Shown: in pieces, positions 33,924 to 44,689 of the stretch
How positions within the stretch are numbered: position 1 is the stretch's first letter
Layout of the letters: every line of letters begins with the position of its first letter
Origin: Hemerocallis citrina
Taxonomy: Eukaryota > Streptophyta > Magnoliopsida > Asparagales > Asphodelaceae
NCBI GenBank assembly: GCA_017893485.1
Contig: CM030358.1
Location: 257,112,477-257,176,476, forward strand
Direction: 5' to 3'
Length of the DNA stretch: 64,000 nt
Made by a program: the position numbers and the translations under genes
Notes under the pieces: model-generated
What the model was told of the DNA's origin: nothing
Seen by the model: only the letters and a program-made list of their open reading frames with translations
The model's database searches: none

Positions 33924-34527
33924 TGATATGGGTCAGATGACGTGACCCTTCTGGGCCACAGGATCTCCTCAAAGAGCATTCACCGCCGGATCATCCGGGT
34001 CTACCACGTCAGCCTGGAAACCACCCAGGCCTCCGCCACGTCAACCCTAAACCACCCCGAGCCCGTGCCACGTCAACCCTATACCGTTTGGGCTTCCGCC
34101 ACGCCAGGCCCACGGGCAACCAGGTCCAGACCCGGCCCCAAACGGGTCCAGACCCGGTTGGCTTCTTCTATAAATACCAGACCCTCTACCCCTTCACAAT
34201 GTAATCAATCTTTTCCCTCTCAAACCCTAGTTACTGTTACTCTCTTTTAGTAGCTGACTAGATCGTCGGAGGGTCTGCCACCGGGACCAACCCCGATGTT
34301 TCTAGACCGAGTGCAGGTACACGAGACCTCTGGATCTGAGTCTCTAGATCCAAGCCGAGCCTCTAGATCCGAGCTGAGCATCCAGTCTCCACCTCACTCC
34401 CACCTAATTCCGAACCGTAGCCCGGCTGAGGGTCGGGGCCATCATCTGCACCAAAACTTCGGCCAAAAATACAAATCGAGAAGAACTCACATCTGGTACA
34501 GCCACCCCCTAAAAATAAACCGCATCA
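33924..34527 (+). repeat. E2 3' LTR
   Basis: 604 bp, the partner of 16693-17274. It is longer by a 22-bp internal duplication around cagacccgg. TATA box at 34169-34176. Followed by the TSD gtaca. Confidence 0.92.
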
Positions 34528-34532
34528 GTACA

Positions 34533-35473
34533 CTTTATATGCACTTCTTAGTATAAGAAAAACTAATTTTAAAAAATAATGCTAATAACCGCGTTCTGTA
34601 TTTCATAGTGCAAAATATATCGAAAGTGCATTAAGAGTGCATTAACTGACTCGTAGTTTAATGTTAAAATCGGTATAATAAAATCCAGCATAAAGAAGTA
34701 CAACAAACAACAATAATAAAAAGTTAAACTAGAAATGCATATTACCAAACTAGCTATTAGTCTATTACATATTTGTAACCTCAAGAATCCGTCTTTATAT
34801 TCAATAAACAAAATGACTTTACTTAACAATCCATAGTCAACTCTTATACTTATCAAATCTTGAGTCCCTTCTCCATTAGCCGATTGGCTGAAGAAGTCTA
34901 CGAGAGGGGCTGTTTGTTTTCTAGATTTTGAACTCCTAGCTATTTCTCAATTTTTATTTCGACTCAGACTAGGATGGGACACATTTGAAATCATCCGTTC
35001 GTTTGGGTCTTTTTCAAAAACAATTTCTCAGCTGCTACAAGTAGAGAAATCAACATTTTTCGGGACCCCACTTGAGAAAAAAAGGCAATTTTAATTAAAT
35101 AAATACAAGATAAAATCTAAAATATTCTTACATGGTGGGCCCCATTTTATAGAATACGGTTTCACAACCCTCCCTATTGGATGTCCACTTTAAAATATTA
35201 GCTCATTAAAAACTTTCCTAAAAGAAAAACACATATTTGGAAAAAAATTCTCAGCAAAAAAAATTAATACAACTAATTCTTATGGAATTCGATTCTTCGG
35301 GAATTTAAGTTGGTGTGACTTACATTACCTTATTAAAAACCTTTCGAAGAAAAAACTCAGTGACAAAAAACATCATCGAAGGAAAATAGTACAATGCGCA
35401 AAATTTTTCTTCAGGATGCTTGCATCTGTAGATTGCTCCCCCTCAAAACACCAAAAATATTACATTTAGTTCT
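34533..35473 (-). mobile_element. E5 (Ty1/copia) 3' end: 3' LTR part and polypurine region
   Basis: On the minus strand a purine-rich TTTTGAGGGGGAG lies at about 35450-35437. It is followed by the C/T- and gtttttaa-rich 3' untranslated region typical of some plant copia elements (AGGTTTTTAATAAGG, AAGTTTTTAATGAGC). Next come GTGGACATCCAATAGGGAGG and a likely LTR start TGTGAAACCG at 35166. The far end of the LTR was not found. The part nearest 34533 may instead be the pre-existing locus flanking E2. It joins 49642 when E3 is removed. Confidence 0.55.
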
Positions 35474-36071
35474 TGTTGCCGCTGAATTTGGTGTGGGGGC
35501 AAACAGATAGTATTTGTGGATTCTTAGGAAAACTGAATAGCAAACCTGTATACCTGTTCCGTCGGAGTTTGACGCTGACTCCTGCCGTACACCTGCAAAA
35601 AGTGCGAGACACCGGGGTTGTTCCCGGCGACGCACCCTCCGACGCTCAAGTCAGTAATCAGAGAAGATTATGAGAGAGCGTAAAAACTGGCAAAAGATTG
35701 ATTACCTCTCAATGGAGATGGATGGGGGGTATTTATAGGCGCCGCTGGGATCAGATTAGGAATGTAATCCTCCTGTGGTTAGATAAGGAATGTAATCCCT
35801 AATCCCCAGTGAAGGGATAGATATGAATCAGGGCCGTTGATTAGGATTTAATCAGAAACCCTAATTCTATCCCTTCTGGACCGGGTTTGCTGCGGGTTGA
35901 AATCCGCACCCAGTCGAGGTGGATCCGTTCGCGGGTAAGTGGGTCTTCGAGGAAGAGAACCAGTACCCGCTTCAGACCCGTTGGTAGGTGAAATTACCGT
36001 TTTACCCCCGGGCTTCAAGATTCGTGTCCGATTTGGACGGTTCCGATTTAACCCCATTTTTAGCCATATCA
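35474..36071 (-). repeat. E3 3' LTR
   Basis: On the minus strand TGATATGGC...CAGCGGCAACA, 598 bp. TATAAATACCCCCC on the minus strand at 35730-35737. Confidence 0.94.
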
Positions 36072-36087
36072 CGAGCCCCCCACTCCT
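36072..36087 (-). other. E3 polypurine tract
   Basis: The minus strand reads AGGAGTGGGGGGCTCG directly before TGATATGG. This differs from the E2 junction by one base. Confidence 0.85.
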
Positions 36088-36540
36088 AAAGACTGAGTCA
36101 GATCAGCCTTTGAGGAGTAGTTTAACGGTTTTAATGGCTAGTAGAGTTGTATCGGAGTCCGAATGGAGAGTTTTGAATCTCGAAGGGGGTAGTGAGGTGA
36201 TTTTTTAAGCTGTAAGCTGTCCTTGAGCTTCTCTGGATATTCGGCGTTTTATCTATTTTTTCGGATTATTTATTTAATTTTGCGATGTGTTAACCAGTCG
36301 TTCGGGGGTCTTAACTACATATTCTAGGCAATAATTGTTTGTTCAGGGGCTCAAAAATATTCCCCCGAATTTATAATTATTTTCTAGAATTTCTAGTTAA
36401 TTTTCCAGAATTTTTAGTAATTTTTTCGCAATTTTTAAATAAATAAAATGATTAAAATAAATAAAAACTAATTTTTAATACCTATTTATGGCGTGGCGCG
36501 ATCTGGGCCCTCCATCAGCGTCGAGCGCGATTTTCTGGGC
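36088..36540. other. E3 spacer between PPT and repeats
   Basis: AT-rich from about 36360, with repeated aatttttagt/aattttccag motifs. No gene seen. Confidence 0.5.
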
Positions 36541-37290
36541 GATCGGACGATCCACATTCCTCGGCAGATAGCTTCTTCGTATACGAGGGTCGGTTCCTCG
36601 TCCCCTCGGCTCGGCTGCTTGGCGCCTAGCTTGGAATCAGCCGAACTACGTGGCGTGATCCTGAGCATCCATCTCAGCGCGGATCCCCAAAAAGCGCTAT
36701 CTTGTCATTTAGCGAACGTGGCAAGATCTGGGCCGTCCATTACGACGAGCGCGTTATTTGAGAAGATCCAACGGCTGAGAAGGGTCAGCGGATTTTTTCT
36801 CCATATATGAGGGTCGCTTCCTCGTCCCCTCGGCTCGGCCACTCGACGCCTAGCTCGGAATCAACCGAACTACGTGGCGTGATCCTGAGCGTCCATCTCA
36901 GCGCGGATCCCCAAAAAGCGCTATCTTGTCGTTTAGCGAACGTGGCAAGATCTGGGCCGTCCATCACGACGAGCGCATTTTTTGAGAAGATCCAACGGCT
37001 GAGAAAGGTCGGCGGAATTTTTCTCCATATATGAGGGTCGGTTCCTCGTCCCCTCGGCTCGGCCGCTCGACGCCTAGCTCGGAATCAACCGAACTACGTG
37101 GCGTGATCCTGAGCGTCCATCTCAGCGCGGATCCCCAAAAAGTGCTATCTTGTCGTTTAGCGAACGTGGCAAGATCTGGGCCGTCCATCACGACGAGCGT
37201 GTTTTTTGACAAGATCCAACGGCTGAGAAGGGTCGGCAGAATTTTTCTCCATATACGAGGGTTGGTTCCTCGTCCCCTCGGTTCAGAAGC
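36541..37290. repeat. 224-bp tandem array upstream of the antisense gene
   Basis: The anchor tcccctcgg occurs at 36601, 36825, 37049 and 37273, exactly 224 bases apart. Each later unit contains ttttctccatatatgagggt, the segment gatctgggccgtccat, and gcgctatcttgtc. Confidence 0.92.
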
Positions 37291-38060
37291 TCGGCGTTGT
37301 CAGCCGAGGGATGGAGTTAGGCATTTTGAAGAGTCTTGGCTCTGGAGCGCCGCCACCCTTCGACTCAGTGGCTCGGTTGCATAGCCAAGCTGTTCGGTAG
37401 CTCGGCTAGGCTGACCGGTGGTAGGAAGCTCGGAAGGTACACGTGGTCAGATCTAGAGCGTCCATCATTGCGTGAATCACGAGGACTGGGTTCAGATCAC
37501 GCGAAAATGTTATTTTTTCGTTTTGTGGGCGTGGCGCAATCTGAACCGTCCATCGAGTTTCGACATGAATTTTGGAGAGATCCGACGGTGATTCAGCCTC
37601 GGAAGGATTTTTCTCCATATATGAGGGTCGGTTCCTCGTCCCCTCGGTTCGGAAGCTCGGTGCTGTTAGCCGAGGTATGGAGTTGGTCGTTTTGAAGAAT
37701 TCTGGCTTTGAAGCGTCGCCACCCTCCAACTCAGTGGCTCGGTTGCATAGCCAAGCTGTTCGGTAGCTCGGCTAGGCAGACCGGTGGCAAGAAGCTCGGA
37801 AGGTACACGTGGTCAGATCTGCAGCGTCCATCATTGCGTGAATCACGAGGACTGGGTTCAGATCACGAGAAAATGTTATTTTGTCGTTTTGTGGGCGTGG
37901 CGCAATCTGAACCGTCCATCGAGTTTCGACACGAATTTTGAAGAGATCCGACAGTGATTCAGCCTTGGAAGGATTTTTCTCCATATATGAGGGTCAGGTT
38001 CCTCGTCCCCTCAGTTCGGAAGCTCGGTGCCGTTAGCCGAGGTATGGAGTTGGTCATTTT
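37260..38060. repeat. 366-bp tandem units continuing the array
   Basis: The same anchor recurs at 37639 and 38006 (spacing 366-367). These units share the ctccatatatgagggtc box with the 224-bp units but have a different body (tagccaagctgttcggtagc, cgtccatcattgcgtgaat). Confidence 0.85.
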
Positions 38061-38249
38061 GAAGAGACTCAGTAGCTCGATTGCTCAGCCAAGCTGTTCG
38101 ATAGCTCGGCTAGGCTCACCGATGGCCGAGTCGTGGACTTCAAGTGATTTAAGGAGTCTTTATTTCGAAACGTCACAACTCTCCACTTTGGCGCTTTGTC
38201 TTCTTAGTGGGCTTTTTAGATTCCCAAGGAAGCCCAACATCACACTAGG

Positions 38250-38256
38250 TTATAAG
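38250..38256 (+). promoter_or_regulatory. Candidate TATA box of the E3 antisense gene
   Basis: TTATAAG at 38250-38256, followed by a C-rich tract (ctcccccacccccaagctc) and 204 bases before the ATG at 38460. This resembles a plant promoter and leader. Inference from position only. Confidence 0.45.
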
Positions 38257-38459
38257 CTCTCACTCCCCCACCCCCAAGCTCTTTTCTCATTTTTACTCCA
38301 AACTTTCACTTTTACTCTCTGCGTTCTTTGCTAGCGGCAATTTTTGCTCCAAGGCGGTTGCGTTAGCTGTCGCGTGGGCCAGGCAATTTTCGGCGAACTT
38401 ATTCCGACCGTGAACGTCACTTCAAGGTCAGTTTACTTGCCTTAGCCTTTTTTCTAGAT

Positions 38460-40610
38460 ATGTCAAGGGTGGACTCGGGGAGTGAGGCCTCGTCCTCGGG
38501 TGATAGTGGTGCCGAGGAGAGGAGGCAAATGGAGATTCGAAGGAAAGGGAAGCAGGTGGCTGAGCCATCCGTGGCCAAGGCGAAGAAGAAGAAGAAGAGG
38601 ATAGTGGCCCAATCTCCTGTAGTCGAGGAGATTGTAGAGACACCGAGGCAAGCGCCTGAGTCGGGCTGGTACCCTTGTGTACTGTCCGGGCATGCTGGGG
38701 TTAGGCAATACGAGGGCGACCTCATGAAGAAGGTGATCCTAGGTCAGTCGGAGGTATACAAGGAGAACAACCCGGTTCTAACCACTGAGGCGGACGAGAT
38801 TGCGACGGTGTTATCCGAGAGGGACCTGCTCCGGATCAGAAGAGGGTTCGCCATCCCTCCGGAGTACAAGTTGATTCTCCCCGGCCCTGGGATGCGAGCG
38901 AACTCCAAACTGTCATCGTCGGATATGTGCATGTTCGACTACGACTCGCTGAACGCGGGGCTGGGCTTTCCTCTGCACCCCTTCGTCCTTCAGGTCATCG
39001 GGTGGTACAGCCTCGCGCCTACTCAGTTCATGCCGAACACTTGGCGCCATGTGAACGCCTTCTTGCTGCAGTGCCAGAATGCCGAGGTCGAGCCGGACCT
39101 GACGATCTTCCGGAGCATGTATCGGGTTCACAGAATGCACAAGACCGAGCATTGTTACTATCTAGCACCGAGGAAGGGCGTTCGGATCATCGAGAACCCG
39201 GACTCGATCAAGGGTTGGAAGGAGAAGTTCTTCTTATTGAGGGAGCCCTCGATGCTGAAAGTTCCGACTCAGTGGAAGGTAGAGGTGCCAAAGTTTTCGA
39301 GGGCCGACCCGGTACTGACCGCGGAAGAAGAAGAAGTGGTGGGGAAGATCATGGCTCTCCTGATGTTGAGCTGGAGGGAGATGACTGAGGAAGTGCTACA
39401 CGGGTCGGGCCTCAGTCCGATCGACCCGAGTACGCTCCTGACATCTCGCAATACATTTTTTCTTCTAAGTTTTTAGCTCGCTTTACTAACTTGTCGTTTG
39501 TTTGTTGTTTGAAACAGAAGCACCGAAGATGGACTTTTTGGCGATGATGAACGATCGAGGCAAAGTTGCCGATGGAAGGAAGAGGAAGAGGCCGAGCACG
39601 ACCGCCTCGTCAGGTCGCCCTCCCAAGGTTGCCTTGGCGATCTCTCCGCCTCCCCCCGTTGCCGAGGTCCCCTCTTCGATGTTACGACGGCACTGACGCT
39701 CCAGGCTCCGCCATTGACCCCTCAGGCCGAGGTGATCTTGACCGAGCAGCATAAGCAGCTATTCGTCCCGAACTGGTGCGTCAAGAAACACAACGGCTTC
39801 CTCAGGAATTTGCAGATGTCCATGCAGGCCGTTAAGCATCTGGCGACCCCGAAGGACCGAGCCGTGCTAAAGGCGGGGACGGTAGGCGACAACACCTATG
39901 AGGTCGCTCGGTCGCTCGTATCGGTAAGTTTCTCTTGAGAATTTCTTTAAGTCTGCCGTTCGGCTCTTACTTTGTTCTCACCATCGTTTTGTTTTGGCAG
40001 GCCACTTGTCACTTCAACCATCTCCTCGAAGCGTTCGCCGAACAGGAGAAGGAGTTGAAGGCCGCCAGGGACAGGGACAGGGCGGACAAGGTGAAGGCGG
40101 TTCGGCAGCTCGAAGCAGAGCAGAGGCGAGCCTGAGGGCTTGGAAGTCCAGGTTGCCGACCTTGTGGCCGACCTGGAGCGAGTAAAGGGGCGGCTCGCTG
40201 AGGAGGCTGCCAAAGCCACCAAGGCTGCCAAGGAGCTGGCGGCGTCAGCGAAGGCCCTGGCGGAGGTGAAGGCAGAGAAGGACGCCTTGGCGACGAAGAT
40301 CAAGGCCGAGGTCGAGGCCGAGGCAAAGGCGCATATGGCCGCGAACATGGAGAAGTCCTACCAGAGGGCGCTCGACCACGTTCAGGACCGCGTCCCTGGT
40401 TTTCAGCGGGTCGGCTACAGGCTGTGGCCCAGATCCGCATCTGATGGCGAGGAGGAAGAAGGCGAAGCGGAGGAAGGTGACGAGGGCGAGGGCGACGACG
40501 ACGAGGAGGTGGTCGCCGATGTTGTGGCGACCGACCCCCTGGCCGGGGCGAGAAATGAGGGGCCGTCTGACGAAGCGCCTGTGGTCGAGCCGACGCAGGT
40601 GGACCCCTGA
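38460..40610 (+). pseudogene. E3 antisense accessory gene, spliced, PF04195-like N-terminus plus coiled coil
   Basis: Encoded opposite to gag-pol. Exon 1 (ATG 38460) has a Ser/acid-rich start, a KAKKKKKR basic cluster, then a globular domain with LNAGLGFPLHPFVLQVIGWY and APTQFMPNTWRHVNAFLL. From memory this matches the domain called putative gypsy type transposon (PF04195). Exon 2 starts at 39518 after gaaacag; donors at 39430 or 39469 both keep the phase. A canonical GTAAGT...GGCAG intron at 39924-40000 joins in phase to exon 3, whose Ala/Glu/Lys-rich coiled coil (LVADLERVKGRLAEEAAKA) ends in a very acidic tail and a stop at 40608-40610. Frame shifts near 39690 and 40136 break this copy. AATAAA lies at 40695-40700. 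Function is unknown. Confidence 0.75.
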
Positions 40611-40773
40611 TCTTCTCGTCTTTTTGTAATTTTGTTTTTTCTTTTCAAAAATGTAACGCCTTTTTGTGGACTGGCCACCGCCTCTTCTTTTATGAATAAA
40701 AATTTTATCTCGAATTTGTCCAAGTGTTTGGGTCGGTCTATAGTCTTCCAATTGTGACGTTCTTGTATTTCAG

Positions 40774-41613
40774 ATCCTCGAACATCCCCCAAATACCGTA
40801 GCAGCTCGGCATCGTGCCGAACTGTTTAAGCAATCTCGTGAGGCTCACCTCGAGGGTGAAATCGAGCTGATCAAGAGGGTGTCGTTCAACATGGAGAAGA
40901 AGAACAGCGAGCTGCTGGCCGAGGTGCACCATTTCCGGATAGTTGAGGAGGAGCTCTCGGCGAAGGAGGCGGAGCTAGCCTCGGTGCTGGCCGAGCGAGA
41001 TGAGTTCGCGAAGAAGGTCGAACAGCTGCAGAGGGTCACGATCGACAAGAGCATCGAGGTGACTAACTTACGTCGTATCATCTCCGATAGCGCTGAATGT
41101 CCCGGTTCGGCGAAACTCCCTGGATTCAAGATAATGGTTAAGGACGACACTCTGAAAGATAGGATCGTTGAGCTCGAGGAGGAGGTGGCACGTCTAAAGC
41201 CTCAGCCCGTGAGGGCTAATGTCCGCAGCACCTCGTGCACTCGTGAGGAGAGAGAGCGAGGGATCACCTTCTACGAGCTCGCAACTCGTCCTCAAGTCAT
41301 TGGTCAGACAGCTGCCGACGCACAAAGCGGAATAGCTGTTAGCTCGAGTGGAGCCTCGGTCGGAGCCACCGTTAGGCTCAGCGGTGAGGCGGCGTCCCAG
41401 TTCATCGGCCTAGAGACAAGCACGGAGGTGAAAAGGCGAAAACCCCTGATTGTCTCTAAATCGGAACGTCCCTATTCCGCGGAGGCGCTGAACGAGTGGC
41501 GTCGAGCCTTAGACTTGCGTAGTTCTTCTTGTTGTAATGAAATACCTTGTAAATTTGTCAAGTCATTTTTTTGCTGTAACTCTTTGCCTTGTAAATCTAT
41601 CACATTGTTTTAA
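40774..41613 (+). CDS. Second antisense coiled-coil ORF of E3
   Basis: An open frame of 280 codons beginning right after a splice-acceptor-like tcttgtatttcag (ends 40773). It runs from ILEHPPNTVAARHRAELF to a stop at 41611-41613; AATAAA overlaps the stop. Residues 35-100 are a clear coiled coil (EEELSAKEAELASVLAERDEF, KKVEQLQR). LKDRIVELEEEVARLKP is a second helix, and the C-terminus is Ser/Lys/Arg rich. There is no convincing own ATG before 40891 (MEKKNSELL), so it may be a 3' exon of the preceding gene reached by skipping its terminal stop and poly(A) signal. No known family recognised. Confidence 0.55.
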   Translation: MLEHPPNTVAARHRAELFKQSREAHLEGEIELIKRVSFNMEKKNSELLAEVHHFRIVEEELSAKEAELASVLAERDEFAKKVEQLQRVTIDKSIEVTNLRRIISDSAECPGSAKLPGFKIMVKDDTLKDRIVELEEEVARLKPQPVRANVRSTSCTREERERGITFYELATRPQVIGQTAADAQSGIAVSSSGASVGATVRLSGEAASQFIGLETSTEVKRRKPLIVSKSERPYSAEALNEWRRALDLRSSSCCNEIPCKFVKSFFCCNSLPCKSITLF

Positions 41614-41779
41614 TAAAATCGATGTTGCTTTGCTCATTGTTGTGCCGTAGTTGCGTTACTCGAACCATAAGGACCCCTAGTTATCTTCTTCGAGTGTTTT
41701 AGCTGCGGAACTTTAGTTTTTTGCTCGGAGTATACCGAGGCGACTTTGCGCTTCCGAGGTGCGATAGCTCGGACTTCAG

Positions 41780-41985
41780 ACTCAGTCCACGTGGCACAAT
41801 CTGGACGGTCGATCATGATCGTGGTACGTATCACGAGGTGGGAGGCACGAGTTCCAAGAAAACACTATCTTGTCGTTTTGTGGACACGTGGCACGATCTG
41901 ATCCGCTTATCAAGCCCTAGCACAGACTTTGAGGTGATCTAATGGTGAAACCGGTTCGGCAGAATTTTTCTCCATATGTCGGGGT
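41780..41985. repeat. Dispersed copy of the upstream repeat, 3' of the antisense gene
   Basis: Segments ccacgtggcacaatctgga, cttgtcgttttgtgg and agaatttttctccatatg match parts of the 366-bp unit at 37500-37990 in the same orientation. Repeats of one family therefore lie on both sides of the antisense gene. Confidence 0.65.
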
Positions 41986-41989
41986 ATTG

Positions 41990-43055
41990 AGTGAACACAG
42001 TCGAGCCGAACGATGGACTCCGAACCACCGTTAGAGCTGCTCGACGGTCGTGGGAGCCGTTCCGAACGGCGACCTACTTCTAGCTTGCTTACGAGCGAAC
42101 TTGCAAAGTAGAATCGAACCAAGTGTTGGACTCCGAACCATTGGTAGGGTAATTCAACGGTTGTGGGAGCAGTTCCAAATGGCGACCTACTTCTAGCTCG
42201 CTTACGAGCGAACTTGCGAAGTAGAATCGAGCCAAGTGTTGGACTCCGAACCATCGATAGAGTTGTTCAACGGTTGTGGGAACAGTTCCGAATGGTGACC
42301 TACTTCTAGCTCAGTTACGAGCGAGCTTGCGAAGTAGACTCGAGCCAAGTTTTGGACTCCGAACCATCGGGAGAGTTGTTCAACGGTCATGGGAGCCGTT
42401 TCGAACGGCGACCTACTTCTAGCTTGCTTACGAGCGAACTTGCGAAGTAAATCGAGCCAAGTGTTGGACTCCGAACCATCGGTGGAGTTGTTCAACGGTT
42501 GTGGAAGCAGTTCCGAATGGTGACCTACTTATAGCTCGCTTACGAGCGAACTTGCGAAGTAGAATCGAGCCAAGTGTTGGACTCCGAACCATCGGTAGAG
42601 TTGTTCAACGGTTGTGGGAGCAGTTCCGAATGGCAACCTACTTCTAGCTCGCTTACGAGCGAACTTGCGAAGTAGAATCGAGCCAAGTGTTGGACTCCGA
42701 ACCATCGGTGGAGTTGTTCAACGGTTGTGGGAGTAGTTCCGAATGGCGACCTACTTCTAGCTCGCTTACGAGCGAAGTTGCGAAGTAGAATCGAGCCAAG
42801 TGTTGGACTCCGAACCATCGGTAGAGTTGTTCAACGGTTGTGGGAGCCGTTCCGAATGGCGACCTACTTCTAGCTCGCTTACAAGCGAACTTGCGAAGTA
42901 GAATCGAGCCAAGTGTTGGACTCCGAACCATCGGTAGAGTAGTTCAACGGTTGTGGGAGCAGTTCCGAATGGCGACCTACTTCTAGCTCGCTTAAGAGCA
43001 AACTTGCGAAGTAGACTCGAGCCAAGTTTTGGACTCCGAACCATTGGTAGAGCGA
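41990..43055. repeat. 113-bp tandem array between the antisense gene and E3 integrase
   Basis: About nine units of 113 bp. Each has ccaagtgttggactccgaac, atcggtagagttgttcaacg, and ctagctcgcttacgagcgaa. The last contains the inverted repeat TCGCT-TACG-AGCGA. Frames of 92 codons recur every 113 bases on the minus strand and are repeat by-products. Confidence 0.92.
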
Positions 43056-43149
43056 AGAGTAAAGGTAGAGAGAAGTAACAAGTTTTTACAAGTAAAATAC
43101 GAAAAAGCTTTCTTTATTGATGACTAATGGTCGGCTGCTTCTAAAGTTG

Positions 43150-44685
43150 CTAGCCGTTATTACAAGAGAGAAAATGAAAGAAAAACATTACAAGTAATAG
43201 GAGAGGAACGGTTCGACATCCCAAAATACTTAAGAGAGGCGTTGGTGCTTTCTCTTGGTATTTTAGAAGATGGTCGGCATTCCAAGTCCCAGGGATCTCT
43301 CTGCCTTCGAGATCTTCTAGCCTATATGTCCCGGGCCGAACTTCTTTGACGATCTTGTAAGGTCCCTCCAAATTTGGGGCCAATTTGCTCTTCTGATATG
43401 AGAACGAGATGGCTAACTTTCTGAGGACCACGTCCCCTTCTTTGAGGTCCGTAGGGCGGACTCTCTTGTCGTATGCCAGCTCGATCCTTCTTCGGTAGTG
43501 TTGTTGACGAACGGCGGCTCTTTCTCGGATCTCATCTATCAGGTCTAGATTTTCTCGGAACTCTCTGGCATTTTGTTCTTCTTCATACGCTATTAGACGA
43601 GGAGAGGGTATTCCGACTTCTAGGGGGATGATGGCCTCGGACCCATAGGTGAGATTGAATGGGCTCTCTCCTGTGGGGGTCCGTTTTGTGGTGCGGTAGT
43701 TCCACAGCACGTTGGGAAGTTGATCGACCCATAAGCCTTTGGAATATTTATCCAATCTCTTCTTAATGCCGGAGAGGATCTGTCGGTTAGCATTTTCGGC
43801 TTGGCCATTCGACTGGGGATGGGAAACGGAGGAGAACCGGTGTTAGATGGCAAGGTCTTCACATAGTGCTCGGAAGGCAGCCCCAGTGAACTGGGTTCCG
43901 TTGTCTGTTATCAGGACCCGGGGGACGCCGAATTGGCAGATCACGCTCTTCCAAAAGAACTGAACAACCTTGTTCTCGATGATCGTGGCCAAGGGCTCGG
44001 CTTCTATCCATTTTGAGAAGTAGTCGATTGCCACGACTAGGAATTTGAATTGGCCGGGAGCTGGTGGAAACGGCCCTAGTAAATCCATCCCCCACATTGC
44101 AAAGGGGATTGGAATTGATAGGGAAGTGAGTGGAGCTTGTGGGAGGAGTCGGATGTCTGAGTACTTCTGGCAGGAGCTGCATTGCCGAACGTGCCGTTCG
44201 GCGTCTCGTAGGAGAGTGGGCCAGAAATATCCGTAGTTCAACACTTTGCGGGCTAGAGCTCTGGACCCCGAATGTGCCCCGCTGATGCCCTCATGAAGTT
44301 CTTGCAGGGCGTAGTCGGCTTGCCCGGGGAAGAGGCATCTCAGGTACGGCCTGCCATCTACCTGTGTGAAAGAGCGTTTATATAGGATACCTCCGATTAG
44401 TGTGTAACGCTCGGCTCGGGTTCTCACTCTTCGAGCTTCCTTAGGATCTTCGGGGAGGAGCCCGTCCCTCAAGAATTCAATGAGGGGTTTCATCCAGTTA
44501 TCTTCAAGCAGGACAGGCAATGACTCCATAGAGTCAGAAGTTTCGTCCTCTATGCTTGGCTTTAGAAGGACCTCTATCAAGACGGTCTGCTCGAGACCTT
44601 GTAGGAATGAAGAGGCTAGTTTGGAGAGGGCGTCGGCCTGAGCATTCTCTTTCCCGGGGTATTCGTTGGATGAGGGCTTCTTCAA
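43150..44685 (-). pseudogene. E3 integrase
   Basis: The minus strand reads a linker, then the zinc-binding region HEGISGAHSGSR...CSSCQ, WGMDLLGPF (Asp near 44085), ITDNGTQF (near 43890) and a C-terminal domain ending GTWNADHLLKYQEKAP. One nonsense TAA at 43845-43843, just before the Glu motif, interrupts an otherwise continuous frame. Upstream of 44685 the frame differs from that of the second RNase H, so a shift lies near 44690. The final 40 residues (PLLLLVMFFFHFL) are past the conserved part. No chromodomain. Confidence 0.92.
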
Positions 44686-44689
44686 ACAG

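Larger units (their letters stand above)
16693..34527 (+). mobile_element. E2: Tat-lineage Ty3/gypsy element with long repeat-filled 3' region
   Basis: LTRs at 16693-17274 and 33924-34527, with a perfect TSD gtaca at 16688-16692 and 34528-34532. The total is 17,835 bp, of which 4,878 bp is the nested solo LTR E4. Tat placement rests on the unusual CHHC knuckle, a second RNase H after the first, an integrase without chromodomain, and a long region between pol and the 3' LTR with an antisense ORF. The LTRs differ by roughly 7-8% by eye plus a 22-bp tandem duplication (gacccggccccaaacgggtcca type) in the 3' LTR, so E2 is clearly older than E3. Confidence 0.93.

Noticed and set aside
34880..35060. 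hAT-type MITE suggested by ggggctgtttgttttc near 34905
   Set aside because: No matching inverted end or 8-bp TSD could be found nearby; this may be part of the copia LTR.
42202..43044. Series of 92-codon minus-strand frames
   Set aside because: They recur every 113 bases with the tandem array, and 113 is not a multiple of three.
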